From NCBI RefSeq assembly GCF_030936135.1, contig NC_082610.1, positions 19,354,428-19,418,427 of the forward strand: a DNA stretch of 64,000 nucleotides, written 5' to 3'. This document shows, in pieces, positions 27,970-39,800 of this stretch; positions within the stretch are counted from its first letter, which is position 1, and the number at the start of each line of letters is the position of its first letter. The notes under the pieces are model-generated. The model saw nothing but the letters and a program-made list of their open reading frames with translations, was not told the DNA's origin and did not search any database. Source of the stretch: Gavia stellata (taxonomy: Eukaryota; Chordata; Aves; Gaviiformes; Gaviidae). The position numbers and the translations under genes were made by a program.

Positions 27970-28690
27970 CAGAGAATCATAGAGTGGTTTGGGTTGGAAG
28001 GGACCTTCAAAGATCAGCTAGCCCAACATCCCTGCCACGGGCAGGGTCATCATTCACCAGGTCAAGTTGCTCAAAGCCCTGGCCAACCTGACTTTGAACA
28101 CTGCCAATGATGGAGCATCCACAACTTCTCTGGGAAACCTGTTCCAGTGTCCCATCACTGTTATCATAAGAAAATTCTTCCTTTTATCTGATTTAAACCT
28201 ACCCTCTTTCAGTTTAGAACTGTTGTCCCTTGTCATGTCACTACAGGCCCTGATAAAAAGTCTTTCTATATCTTTCTTATAAGCCCCCTTTACATATTGA
28301 AAGGCTGCTGTAAGGTCTCCCCAGAGCCTTCTCTTCTCCAGGCTGAACAATCCCAACTCTCAGCCTCTCTTCATAGGAGAGGTGTTCCATCCCTCTGATC
28401 ATCTGGACCTAACAGGTCCATGTCTTTCTTGTACTGGGGGCCCCAGAGCTGGACGCAGTACTCCAGGTGGGGTCTCACCAGAGCGGAGTAGAAGGGGAGC
28501 ATCACCTCCCTCGACCTGCTGGCCACAGTGCTTTTGATGCAGCCCAGGATGTGATTGGCTTTCTGGGCTGTGAGCGCTCATTGCCAGTTCATCGTCCGAT
28601 TTTATATCCACCGGTATCCTCAAGGTCTTCTCTGCAGCGCTGCTCTCAATCTCTCATCACCCAGCCTACATGGATACTGGGGATTTATTT
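27970..28690 (-). mobile_element. CR1 LINE, 5'-truncated 3' end, decayed
   Basis: The plus strand reads AGAATCATAGAGTGGTTTGG then GTTGGAAGGGACCTTCAAAG, the reverse complement of a CR1 3' terminus. Reading leftward on the minus strand, the ORF2 tail is recognisable ([36 protein letters not shown]). Further 5' (28400-28690) lies more CR1 ORF2 sequence with frame breaks. It is more divergent than the copy at 62.4 kb, so probably an older insertion. The upper boundary is approximate. Confidence 0.92.
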
Positions 28691-31600
28691 TTACTTGTTG
28701 CAGCCTAAAGTAGACCCTCTCAAGGAAGGCGAGGTGACTCCTTTCCTGAGAGTAACCGCACAGGCTTAGCTGGGAGAAGATTTGGGAGGGCAAATGCATC
28801 TAAACAGGGTGTGAAGGGTATGGGATGAGCCTGCAGCAGGAGTGCAGACAGGGAGACAAGGAGCGGGGGCTTTCTGCAGATGACAGCAGACCCAAAGACA
28901 AACTTCAGAGGCAAGGGAAAGAAGGAGGCTTCCCAGGGACCCTGAAGAGACCTGGCAACCCCAGTGGAGCTGGCAGGAGGTGGACTGGGGAAGGACCCAC
29001 TCTCCATGAACACGGCTGACAGGGGACCTATTTAATCAAACCTTTTAAAATCCTATTCACCCACCAGCTCTGCAGTTCCTCTGCTGAGAGTCACCCCATT
29101 GCAGATTATTATTTTGTACTCTAGTAAAATCCAGCTGTAGGGACTGGAAGTATCTGGTATTTTTTTGGCATGGGAGAGCCCTTTTTACTTTAAAAACATT
29201 CCACTTCAGTGAACCGTCTGGCTGGGGATCCTGTCACACCACGTTTCTGTCACATCATAATACCGCTTTCAATGTCAGCTCGTATCAAATGACAGGTTGG
29301 GTTTTTCACAGAGAGCAAGGGCTTTTCTCACTTTCAGATTCTGCTGCTGTAAGCATGTATTGCACTCTAAAGGACAGTACTGACCCATCTCATCTCTCCA
29401 GCTGTAGTGCCGACTGAACACATAACTCATTTGTATTTCCTTCAAAGAAAGCTGTGCAGACGAAGCAGTACCTGCTAGTCCAGTCAGAATCCATTAGCAA
29501 CAAAGATTACATATTTCAATGTTTGCTCCGTTGTTTTGACTGCGGGAACAAGGAGAAACAGTTCTTAATTACTAATAATCCCTTGCATGCATTATTAACA
29601 GGCTATTTTGTTCAAATAGTTGGCGACTGCAGTGTTTTACAAGCTCCATGTACGAAGTATTCAACTTTGCTGATGATAATGAAAAACTTTGTTATTTATT
29701 GTTTTGTTAGAAGAATCTTTCTCAGGCAAGGCAGCCCACCTTATGAAGGAAATAAAGACTAAAGATGTAGTTCAGTTTTAAAGCTGTAATAAAAAGCTGT
29801 GATTGAAAAAAAAAGATGATTCCTGAATTATCCCAGATTTATAAACTAGAAACTGGAAGAGAATGAGATCCAAAGCTATTAGAAACCAGAGAATTCAAAG
29901 TGATACAGTACCAGTGAAATATAACTGTATTATGGAATCCCCACGTATCTACGAGCAAGGGTGATATTACTCAGTGATGTGGAACTGTTCATCAGATAAA
30001 ATAATGACTCATTTCTTAGGATTTTTATAGAACAGACAATTTTGTTGTCAGAAGTACCATGCTATCCCAGGACATATATCAGTCAGGTAGGCCTAAGACA
30101 CAGTGGTAACACTCATGTCCAGGATGCAAAGAAAGTCCTTTCATTGAGTCTTACTCTGCAGTGAAAAATCAACTTCAAAAGCAAGCAGCTTAATTCATTA
30201 GTTATTAATAAAAACATGTCAGGGAAGTCGAGCACACTCTCAAACATTCCTGTTAAAGCAAAATATGAGACCACTGGGAAAACTTGGTTTGTTTTTTTAA
30301 CTTGGGAGGGTCTTTTTCAGATGTTTTTCAAGTGGTTGAGCTTGAGGGAAAGGTGAATTAATAGGCATAGCTTCTGTTTCCGCCAGAAATCTTTGTATGA
30401 CCAGTAGTCAAATACCTACTTATCCAATTACGAAAGTGTGGATGTAGGGTGAGAATGTGCCTGAAACTGCTTTTCCTTTTACAAAGACTATAAGGGTCAT
30501 TATTATAATCTAGTCTGAGCCGCACAACACAAGATAGAAAGACGTCACCCAATCAACTACTTGCTGCTGGAAAGGCACAGATGTCTTTAGGAAGATGTCA
30601 AGTCCAATTTATTTGGTGATGGAGAAGAATAAGCATCCACACTGGTGCCACAGGGGCTATTCTGGTTCTCAGTAAACGGCCTCCAGATGGGCACTTCACC
30701 ATACAGAGCAAGCAGTGCAGGCTATAAAAATTCTTTGAAGGATTTCCCAAACTAGTTATTTAGGAAGGGTGTGACGAATCGTAGCACTTCCTGAAAATTT
30801 TCCTGGGGTAACAGTAAAGAAAGATGGATTTATAGCATGTATCACATACCCAGGAAACCTTTTCCATGCCTAACCTGAAATGACTGCATCTGAAAAAGCC
30901 AGAGAACATGATCAAGAGCAAACAGAAAGTGTAAGTGGGCAAGCTATTAGTAAGTTGGGGTGCTTGGGGATGTAAAGGTATCTGCTGTGGTCCTTGAGAG
31001 AAATAGCCCTGGGGGAAAAGCTAATTCCAGGCCATAAAGTAGCAGCTGGTATGGCTACATTGCACTTTGGCAGCCTTTTGTTTGTAGAACAATGCTCACT
31101 GAGGGTCAGATTAAACTCTGGTTTTAAGCCAAGTTTCTACGGCATTACGAGAAATGAATCAGTCAATAAAGAAAAATGTCTGGATATGTAAAGAAGTGAA
31201 GGCAAGATGCTGTAAAGGAATGGCAGTGGACTTGCCTCATTACTATCTTTGAATAGCAGTGCAGGGAGAGGTGGTGACACAGGAAAAAACATTTCAGAGC
31301 TGGAACACAAAAGGGTTTATGCACTTCTTCAGTGCCCTTCAGAAATTCAAGTTGACTCTAACTTAAATATAAAACACATAGGAATGGCAGCAAACTTCCT
31401 GCCTGCTAAGTCAGCCCAATTTTAAGCTCCCTTTAATTTGCTGGAGTCATGCTAAGGGACATTGGGGTAGGTCAAAATATGACTCACTCTGTGTCAGGGT
31501 TGAGAATGAGATCAGTTACTAAGGACTACATTTAAAAAACCAAAAGGGAGTAAAGGGAAATTTCACAAGTCCACTACAAATGTTAAAAGTGAGATGAAGC

Positions 31601-34600
31601 CCTCGCCAAAGAACCTATCAAAAATAATGAAACTGTTCTCAACATCATTCTTATTAGAAATCAGGGTGAAAGGGTCTTTCACTGAAAGTCCTGAAGATGG
31701 TTGAGCTGTTCAAAGGCAGGACATAGGGTTGGCAGGATTTGCAGTAAATCTCTGTCGCTTCCCGTTACAAACATATAAAATTGGCTGTACTTACCTCAGA
31801 CTGCCTATGAAGTCAAAAGAGGGAGAGGTGAGGGCACTTCCAGAAGACAGCTTAGCTCTCAGGCAAGATGCATAGCAATTTTCAGTAACTACACAGAATG
31901 ATTACAGTGCCTCAAATCCTAATTTATACACGTGTTTTTTTAGGTAGATGGGTAAACCAGAGCCTACCCACCCAGTCCTCTTTGATTTCTTCACTCATAT
32001 CAATGGGACACCTCACTGGACTGGTTCCTCTGGAGGATCAGTAGTTAAAACATTGTCTTTCCAATAAGGAGGATATTTTAAAAACAGACCTTCACAGAAA
32101 GCAAGCTCGAGTGAAACAGGGATATCTATAAACAAAGGTGTCAACCTACAGCTACAGGAAGCCACTGGACACATCAGTTTTGAATTAAAAAGATCATTAA
32201 ATTAAAGCCAGCAAGTATCAATTAAACTGCCTTAGCGACTACTGATGAAAACTGGGTCTTCACACCTAGAGAAAAGTAAAGCACATAAGAATTTACAACC
32301 TCTCTGTAGCTTCATGATCAAACCCTGGCCTACTTTTGACACAAAGCCAGTTGCCTGGGCACAGGTTGCTTTCCTGAGAGAGGGATTGCTGTTGTCAAAG
32401 AATTAAATGGATGTGAGAATGGCCTTATACAAGGTAAACTGAGACTCCATTGTTGCCCTAAAGATACTGAATAATCAGCTCCTTTGAAGTGTAAAAACCA
32501 GAAAGATTTTCACAACTGATATACCTTTGTCTTGGTGTCTTTGGAAAATTGTCGCAGTTCTTTCTCTTAAAGGATGTTTGGGATGCCTGACAAAAGCATG
32601 TTATATACTACTGCAAAAAGGGTTTATGAACTTAAATCTTGCAATCACATAAAAGAAACAAAAGCCTACCTTTATCCTTATCTTAGATCAGAAAGGAAAT
32701 ATAAACAAGGCCAAGAACGTGTATTTGAGCACAGGAATCTGTAGAAGAGTCAGGCACAGCTCTTGGGCAACCCAATGCTTGGTCTCCCCCTTACCTGCAA
32801 GACGATCCATCGAATTTGCCAGATTACTTTCTTTTCTGGTTCATTACTAATCAGATAACTTTCCTGAGTGATAGTTAGACAAATTTTTTCATGTTTACAT
32901 TACAACTTTCTCATTCTAATTGTTAAGCCGGTACGCTGAAACAAAATAGGTGCAGCATTCTTTTAAACAATCCCTTCTGTATTAGAGGGCATTTACAGTT
33001 CACGGTCTTTGTTTTCAGCTCGAGATTCTAGATACCAGAATAGATTGATATCGATACAGCACACCGTAGATAACACTAGAGGTCCGATTCCACAGCCAGG
33101 GGATCCGTGCAGCGGAGAAGTTTGTAAAAGAACAGTGCCTCTCCCCAAATAAAAATCCAGAGCATGCCTTTAATTTTCTCTTCCTCCTTGCAACCATCAA
33201 TAATTGGTAACAAAAAACAAACAAAAATTTAGCTAAACTACGTCAAAGTAGTGTTGAGAACTGACCTTTCCAAGCCACAAACCAATAGGCAAGTCAGAGT
33301 TCATCTCATAATGGCAACCCAGGCTCAGAGCACTCCAGTGACATGATAAAGTGTCTTAGGACTTGTTCACCTGACGCGAGGCAGTATCTCTGGCAAATAT
33401 TTATTTTAGCAATATGGGACAGTACTTCCTGGTGTATTGCCTCAGAACTGTTCAGTGAGTGGGAGTACCATCCTCGCATGATAAGAAAAGAATGGCTACA
33501 GGCTGAAACCAGCTGAGCCCTGGCCCAACTGGCTCAGCTGAACGCTGGTTCTCCTGGGGTTACCCTATTGAAGTGGATGCTGGTGTAAAGAATTCACGCA
33601 AAAGGAAGAAACAGTACTTGGAGCAATGCCACTGATTTTTCTCGAGTTATGCCAGGGAAATGTTTGACTTGCAGAGGCTATTCACTAACTGAAAGAGATG
33701 GCCTGGGGCTACAGATGAGGGCTTGACCGTGCACACGTGAGAAGCAGCCACACAGCAGCGGCAGCAGGATCATGGTCAAGTGAAGCGTTCACAGGGAAGC
33801 TTTTCCTAGAAGACCTGCCTGTGTTCAACTTTGCCAGTTCTGGTGGGGGGCTTGTGACAACAGCCTAGAGAAGGACACACAGACTTTAGCTGCAGTCCAG
33901 CTTGCTCTGAGCAAGTGGCAATGCTGCTGCATGCAGAGGCAGAGCCACTCAGCAAGAAGAGCCATCTTGCAAGTGGGTCATTATATCTCTTTGCTTCCAG
34001 TGTATCGCTTTCCCAAGATCGAGCAGCTTTCAGGGTGATTTTTGTTTCTGTGCATTTGTCTGTGGGTGGGTGGGGGGAGATGTTTGACCCACTGACTATC
34101 TCTGAGCTGAGGAAGCTGGAAGTTCTCATTAAAGAGGCTTTGCCTTGCTGACTGCATCTCAGCTAAATAGGACTCTGCACCTGCAAACAGAGGACCAATG
34201 AGTTCACTTTAATACCTGGCCATCAGAGCTGTAAATAGTATTGCACAGGCCAGTTAGATGCTGGGCTGAGTGAGCAAATGAAGTGCCAAGTGTAACTGGA
34301 AATGGAGAAGGAGTATGTGAGGTTTCACATGATCCTCTATTCAAAAGTACTCTGGAGATGGGAATATGACTTTAGTTCCAGCATTTCACTTACCTGAAAA
34401 GTAAAATGCATGCCAAAAATGAACAGGAAAGTATACCTTTAAATCAATGCCATTCTCATTTTCTGTATAAAGTCTCATCATCACTAAAACAAACAGAACA
34501 TAAATCTAAGTGCACCTGCTAAGATTAGACTGTGGTTTATGCCTTTCTCCTATCTGAAGGTAATGCAGAGATGGGAAAGCTTTCTGATAGTGTTCTTGCT

Positions 34601-34984
34601 AAGCCATCCTGCTGAGAATGATTGATTTTCAGGATTTACATGAGTGTGTATCTGACTACTTACAGAGTCTGTTTACTCTTCTGATGACAAAAGCACTCAA
34701 GAATGATTTCTTCCCCCTCAGGGAAAGGCAAGGAGGAAAGAAAGGAATGTCCTTTTTTGCTGCTGTTCTTTGAATTGTAAAAGCATGCGTGCACTTGATC
34801 TGTATCAGTAAGAATGTTTTCTGGGCTAATGTGAAATTTATACATGAGCCTCACTGTCAAGCAATTGCAACACATGCCTTCCAAGGGAGTTGCATTGCAC
34901 TGTCAGTTAACTGGATTATTTGGAGATTCCTATAATTTACAGTCAAGCAAATTGGTCCCTGGCTGGTGCAGAGGCTGAGAGTGG
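28691..34984. other. Intergenic DNA, nothing recognised
   Basis: No exon, RNA gene or clear repeat was recognised between the two CR1 fragments. The segment at 28830-29000 is locally purine- and GC-rich on the plus strand but carries no identifiable coding motif. Confidence 0.6.
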
Positions 34985-35052
34985 GAGAGTTAGGTTCAAG
35001 TTGATGATCCTTGTAGATCCCTTCCAACTTGAGATATTCTATGATTCTATTG
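34985..35052 (+). mobile_element. CR1 LINE 3' tail fragment
   Basis: A short plus-strand fragment with GTTGATGATCCTTGTAGATC, CCCTTCCAACTTGAGATATT and CTATGATTCTAT, the last 60-70 bases of a CR1 element. The extent to the left is uncertain. Confidence 0.8.
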
Positions 35053-36454
35053 TTCTATAATTCATTACTTCAGCACAAACACCCCGCTGGATTTTGTTGT
35101 CCATGTTTCCCAAAGATACCTGCAGTGTGCCTATTCCCACTGTGGTTGTTAGGTACACTCAGGGTCTCTTTTGTTGTTTATAAGGAAACAGAATAAAAAC
35201 AAAGGATGAAATTCACCTCCTCTGACTTCAGCTGCCTAAGCTGTCTACCCTGGCTCTCAAAATACCCAGTGCTGAGAAACTGGTAACTTCCCAAGGGCTC
35301 TTACACCAGTCTTAGGTTGAGACAAATCATTCCAGAAAGGAGCTGGAGAACGCGTTAGTTAAAACAATCTGAACTGAATCCTGCAGAGGCATAACATGGA
35401 CTGCCCTATTGCATCACAGTGATGACCTAATAAGCATGGGACTCTCAGGTGAGAGCAGAGAAAAACATGTACCATTCAACTCCTATGCCTATTCAAAGTC
35501 AAGGATTCCCACAATTTTAAGATCAGCAACACCATCATGAAACAGTACACATGAAAGTAACCTGACATCAGCTGAAATGATTTATTATGAAAAAGAATTA
35601 AAGATTACTTGAGGCTCAATAGTCACAGCATTTTAAAAAGGAACACTAAAGGTTAACGTACTTCATATCTACTTAGTCCGTTCAAAATCATTCCCTTCAA
35701 AACGATTCCCAAAAGCCCCCACACAGCAGGACGCAGGACACTGTACTCTACAGTCCTCCATTCTCTTTCAGGTCACAGAAGACCAAATTGCTCAAGTACC
35801 AGAAGCATCTGCCTTCCTTGCGTATTCTGAAGGTATTGTTGGACCATTTTGATCCCTGTCCACATAAGATACTGTCACCAGTACCACTGGACATGCTAAC
35901 TGGGAGGTAATTGTTTATAACGCACATCATAGTCATGTAACCACTAGTGAGACTGAACATCAGCCTCTCACCTGACACACACCTCAGAGTCTGATATTGG
36001 CAAATAACAAAAAACACCAGTGAGATAAGGACTCACAATAAGGGTGCAAATACAGTAATTTTATAGTGCATATGTAAAACATGTTTTTACACTCCTGATG
36101 TAGTGCTTACTGTGCAGAAGGAAAAAAGCACCTTGCTTTCCTCCAGTGACCCAAAGTCACAGCCAAAGTAGATTCAGGACCACTGGGGAGAAGAACGTGA
36201 ATGTGCCCAAGCTAAGTCCTGCCTCTCCGACAGAACTGCAGCTCTGGAAGTGATTGCTGTGTCCCTTCTAAGGGAAATGAAGTGATGCGTGTGGTTATGG
36301 TTTTACAATGTGCGCTTTCTTCAGGCAGGACTTTTGAAAGGCATCAGCTGTCTAGAGAGAGTGTCTTGTAATAACCTTGGTTTACACACCGCTATGGGAT
36401 TAAAGACATTAGCCACCTTGCCCTATTAGCAGCATCACTGAAACAGGAGAACAA
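35053..36454. other. Intergenic DNA downstream of the mucin poly(A) site
   Basis: No coding exon or repeat was recognised. The mucin terminal exon and 3' UTR begin just to the right. Confidence 0.6.
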
Positions 36455-36654
36455 GTCCTCTTTGAAATGCAGTTTATTCTACAAACATTTAGAGTAAAAT
36501 CTTTAACTAATTTCCATAACTACATATAGTACCAGACGGAAAAAGCGTAAGAGGGAATTATGGTCATTTGAAGGTTACTCACAGCTGTTTTCTAAACTAC
36601 TCACTTGCTAGGGAAGCATTAAATGGGAGCTGAAACGTTTCCTTTAGTTTATGC
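36455..36654 (-). other. MUC5B: Mucin 3' UTR (short)
   Basis: About 180-200 nt lie between the stop codon and the inferred cleavage zone downstream of the AATAAA signal. The exact cleavage site is inferred and the lower boundary is approximate. Confidence 0.6.
36473..36478 (-). promoter_or_regulatory. Polyadenylation signal AATAAA
   Basis: The plus strand reads TTTATT, giving AATAAA on the mucin strand 177 nt after the stop codon. It is the first canonical hexamer I see downstream of the stop. Confidence 0.7.
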
Positions 36655-36829
36655 TCATGTTCTCCTCTTTGGACATTTTGTTTCCACACATCCACACTCA
36701 TCTACATGCACATATGTGAACTGGACTGTCTTATGCTCAGAGCAAACCAGTTCCACCTTCACTTCATGACTCCTTTTTTCATGGCAGCAAATGCATTTGT
36801 GCTCCATTTCACCGGTCTCAAAGGAATAC
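36655..36829 (-). CDS. MUC5B: Mucin terminal exon: second half of CTCK, stop
   Basis: It encodes VYSFETGEMEHKCICCHEK, VELVCSEHKTVQFTY, VHVDECGCVETKC and PKRRT, then TGA at 36655-36657. The C-x-C-C and C-x-C...C spacing completes the knot. The tail after the last Cys is only five residues. The acceptor is TTTCTCCAG. Confidence 0.95.
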
Positions 36830-39800
36830 CTGGAGAAATGAGATTTGCACATCAGTCTGCTGCCTGTTGTCTTCCCAAACTGATCCATATTTGCTGCTCC
36901 AAATGGAGGTACTTCTAAGGAGTAGAGGAGCTAAATTTCCTATCTTTTTTTCTGCTTATTCGTAACAGTCTTTCCTCAGGACGCTACTAGCCATGCAGGG
37001 CCAGATCCTCTGACACCAATGGGGAAAATCCCAGTAACATCAGTGGATTTTGGATTAGCCCCATTCTGGCCAGACAGAAAGAAGCAATTCATGCAGAGAC
37101 CAAAGAGCAGGAAAAAAACTCCACTAAACACCAGGGCTGTTCAAAAACCACATGAGGACATGTTTAAGAACAGATAGTTAATAAATTTAGCTGATGACTT
37201 TTCAAAGGGACCTATTTTCCTAGCTACGATAAGGCACTCCTGTCACACTAAAGACATTCAGTCACATTGCTAATGACTGCTGTTCTGCACACCCAGTTTC
37301 CCAACCAGGTCCTTTTAAACAGCAGGAAGGGGACAAACAGCCCATTGGCGACTAGAACCCAGGAAGACCAGACATGGGGGAGGACAGAGAAAGGTTTCCT
37401 ACTTACACAGAATAGGTACTGCACGTCCCTTCACAAAAGGGCACTGGGACCGGAGCTGCTGACTTACAGTTGTCGTGGACGATATACTGCTCTTTCATAT
37501 TGCGTTTGCATTTATGCGGCAGATCGACACCTGTGTAGGAGAACACTTCTGTTAGACTTCTTCAGACTGGGGAGTAAATGTTTTGAAAGGTATCTGCTAG
37601 GAAACCAAGGGCAGATCATCCTACCAAAATTTACAGTTCAAATGCAAAACCAAAAAAAAAAAAAAAAAAAGAGAGTGCAAAGAGGGACTAATTCAGCAAA
37701 GCAATTTCTTGCTGGTCAAGGCACTTTTCGATTTGTGGACTAGCTTAAATGAAGGCTTATGTATAACTTCCTGTAAAGATACTGTTGAACCAAGACCTAA
37801 AGGAGACATGAAGTGTCTGGGTTTTTTAAAATTGCTATAAATGACATTTGTGAGTCTATAACAACCTATGATTTCTAGGTGGATGCTACAGAAAAAAGAC
37901 CCTTTTTTCCATTCAATTTCCAGATGGAAGAATACAGAGCATATTTTCTACAATTTTTCTTATCAGGAGTATAGTTCAAATTAACGCTATTTCAGTTATT
38001 TAAAAACACAGAAAAGGAGATCAAAGAATTTTAGTGTCCCCATTGAAAGACTGAGGCAGATTTTTAGGCTCAGCTGTGAGCAGATTTTTAACCTCAGCTG
38101 TGAGGTACAAAACAGCTTTGCTGCTTTAAAAACAGTCTTCCAGTCTGTGGAAACTGCAGAACCTCAGTGCATGCAGAAACAGGACTACAAGCAGGGGAGA
38201 ACCTAACAGTACTGGAATAAGGAATCAGTGATCTAATGCACTCACATGTCTTACAACAGCCATCTGAAGTCACATCAACTGTCCCCTGTATTGAAAACAA
38301 ACATAACCAGAACAGTTCAGATGCACGTATTGCTAAGCTGCTAATAACAACAGTGAGAGTTTGGGTATATTCCCTCATCTCTAACCAACACAGATTCCTC
38401 ATCACACCTATTTGTGTACCAGTTATATATAAAAACTGCTTTAAAAAAAATCCAGCAAGGAAGGGAGTGAATTTTCTTAAAACTATATATCCTGTCACAA
38501 GCCAGGGAAAATGTCCTGTAACACATGCCTGAACTTATGTAGGTCCTATTGAAGTCAGCACAAAAAACCCAGCCCCAGAGAATGACAGCCGCTCCTGGAA
38601 TTGAACAGCCTGACCTGAGCAGAACCTACCCCAAAGCTAATTCAAGTGAATGGCTGTCTTTGTCCCTGCGTTGGGTTTCAGATCTGCTGCTAAGCCCCAG
38701 AATGCTTCTGAAAGTTACTGGAAACCACTAATTGCTGAAAGCCAGGGCATGAATGATACCCCTTGCTCATTCATATACCACCTCTTTGCTTACTGATGCA
38801 CCATCTGTCAGAAGACACGGTGTTCATCAGTTCCCCCAGGGGTCCATGGTGAGTTACCATTTGCTCAACTGCGGTTCGTAACACTGGTGTTCCTCAAGTG
38901 ATGAAAAATCCCACCTTGCTATTGCCCCAGTGCTCTTCTCTTTCAAGTTCTAGTGCTTATACCACAAGTAAAATGTGTGGGTTATTTGCAAATAGTTTTA
39001 TTTTACTTCCATGGGCTGAAAAGACCCATTTCCTTCAAACAAGGATGATCAGTTCAGAAAGATCAAGAAATACTGAAGTGGCTCATTCAAAACAGTAAAA
39101 GGACTCTCAGACCAGCAGCAGGTCTCATTCCAGAAGGCTTTTTTTCTGGCTCTAAAATACTTACTGGGACACAGTTTGATTCTTCAAATGGTAGGCAGAC
39201 TTTTACTGTACTAGTCAAGGAAAACTGGCCCCCTGATTCAGTGCACGTGTACTGAGTACAGTTATCATATGGAGCTTTATAACTCTTTCCAACCTGAATA
39301 AAAACAGGGAAAAAAACCCAACACAATATAGTATTGCAATGAAAGCAGAATAATGCAATAGTAATACAGTCAATGAACTGGCAGAGGGACTGGGTTGTTC
39401 ATATCACTCTGAAAGTGCTGAGGTGTCTGGAACTCATATCTGCAAACCAGGTACCAAGCTCACCACTATTAGCCTATGCAAAATCCCTTCTGTGGCCACC
39501 TAGGTGGAAAGAATCAAAAGCTGGTGACAGAATCAGCATAGAGGTATGAACAGAAATGCCAGCAAGTAGGTATGTTAATATATGTGGAATAAAATATACA
39601 CAAAAGAAAAATAACTCTTTTAAAGGATTTCAACAGTTTTCTTTTTTAATAGATGGAAGAAAAGCAAAAAGTGTGAAAGAGGAGAAAAGTCTTCATAATA
39701 GAGTTTAATGGATAAATGCAAAGCCTCCTCATGGAAACATAAAAATTGCATGTTGGCACAGGAGAAGCTAGCTTGCAAGATAAATTATCAAGGAATAAAA

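Noticed and set aside
28399..28769. Open frames of 74 and 100 codons at the 5' part of the older CR1.
   Set aside because: They are frame-shifted or antisense readings of CR1 sequence, not host genes.
33806..34151. Open frames of 107 codons (minus) and 78 codons (plus).
   Set aside because: They are mutually antisense with no homology or codon structure.
37267..37743. A 158-codon plus-strand open frame.
   Set aside because: It overlaps the CTCK exon in antisense, includes the poly(A) tract as poly-Lys, and has no recognisable domain.
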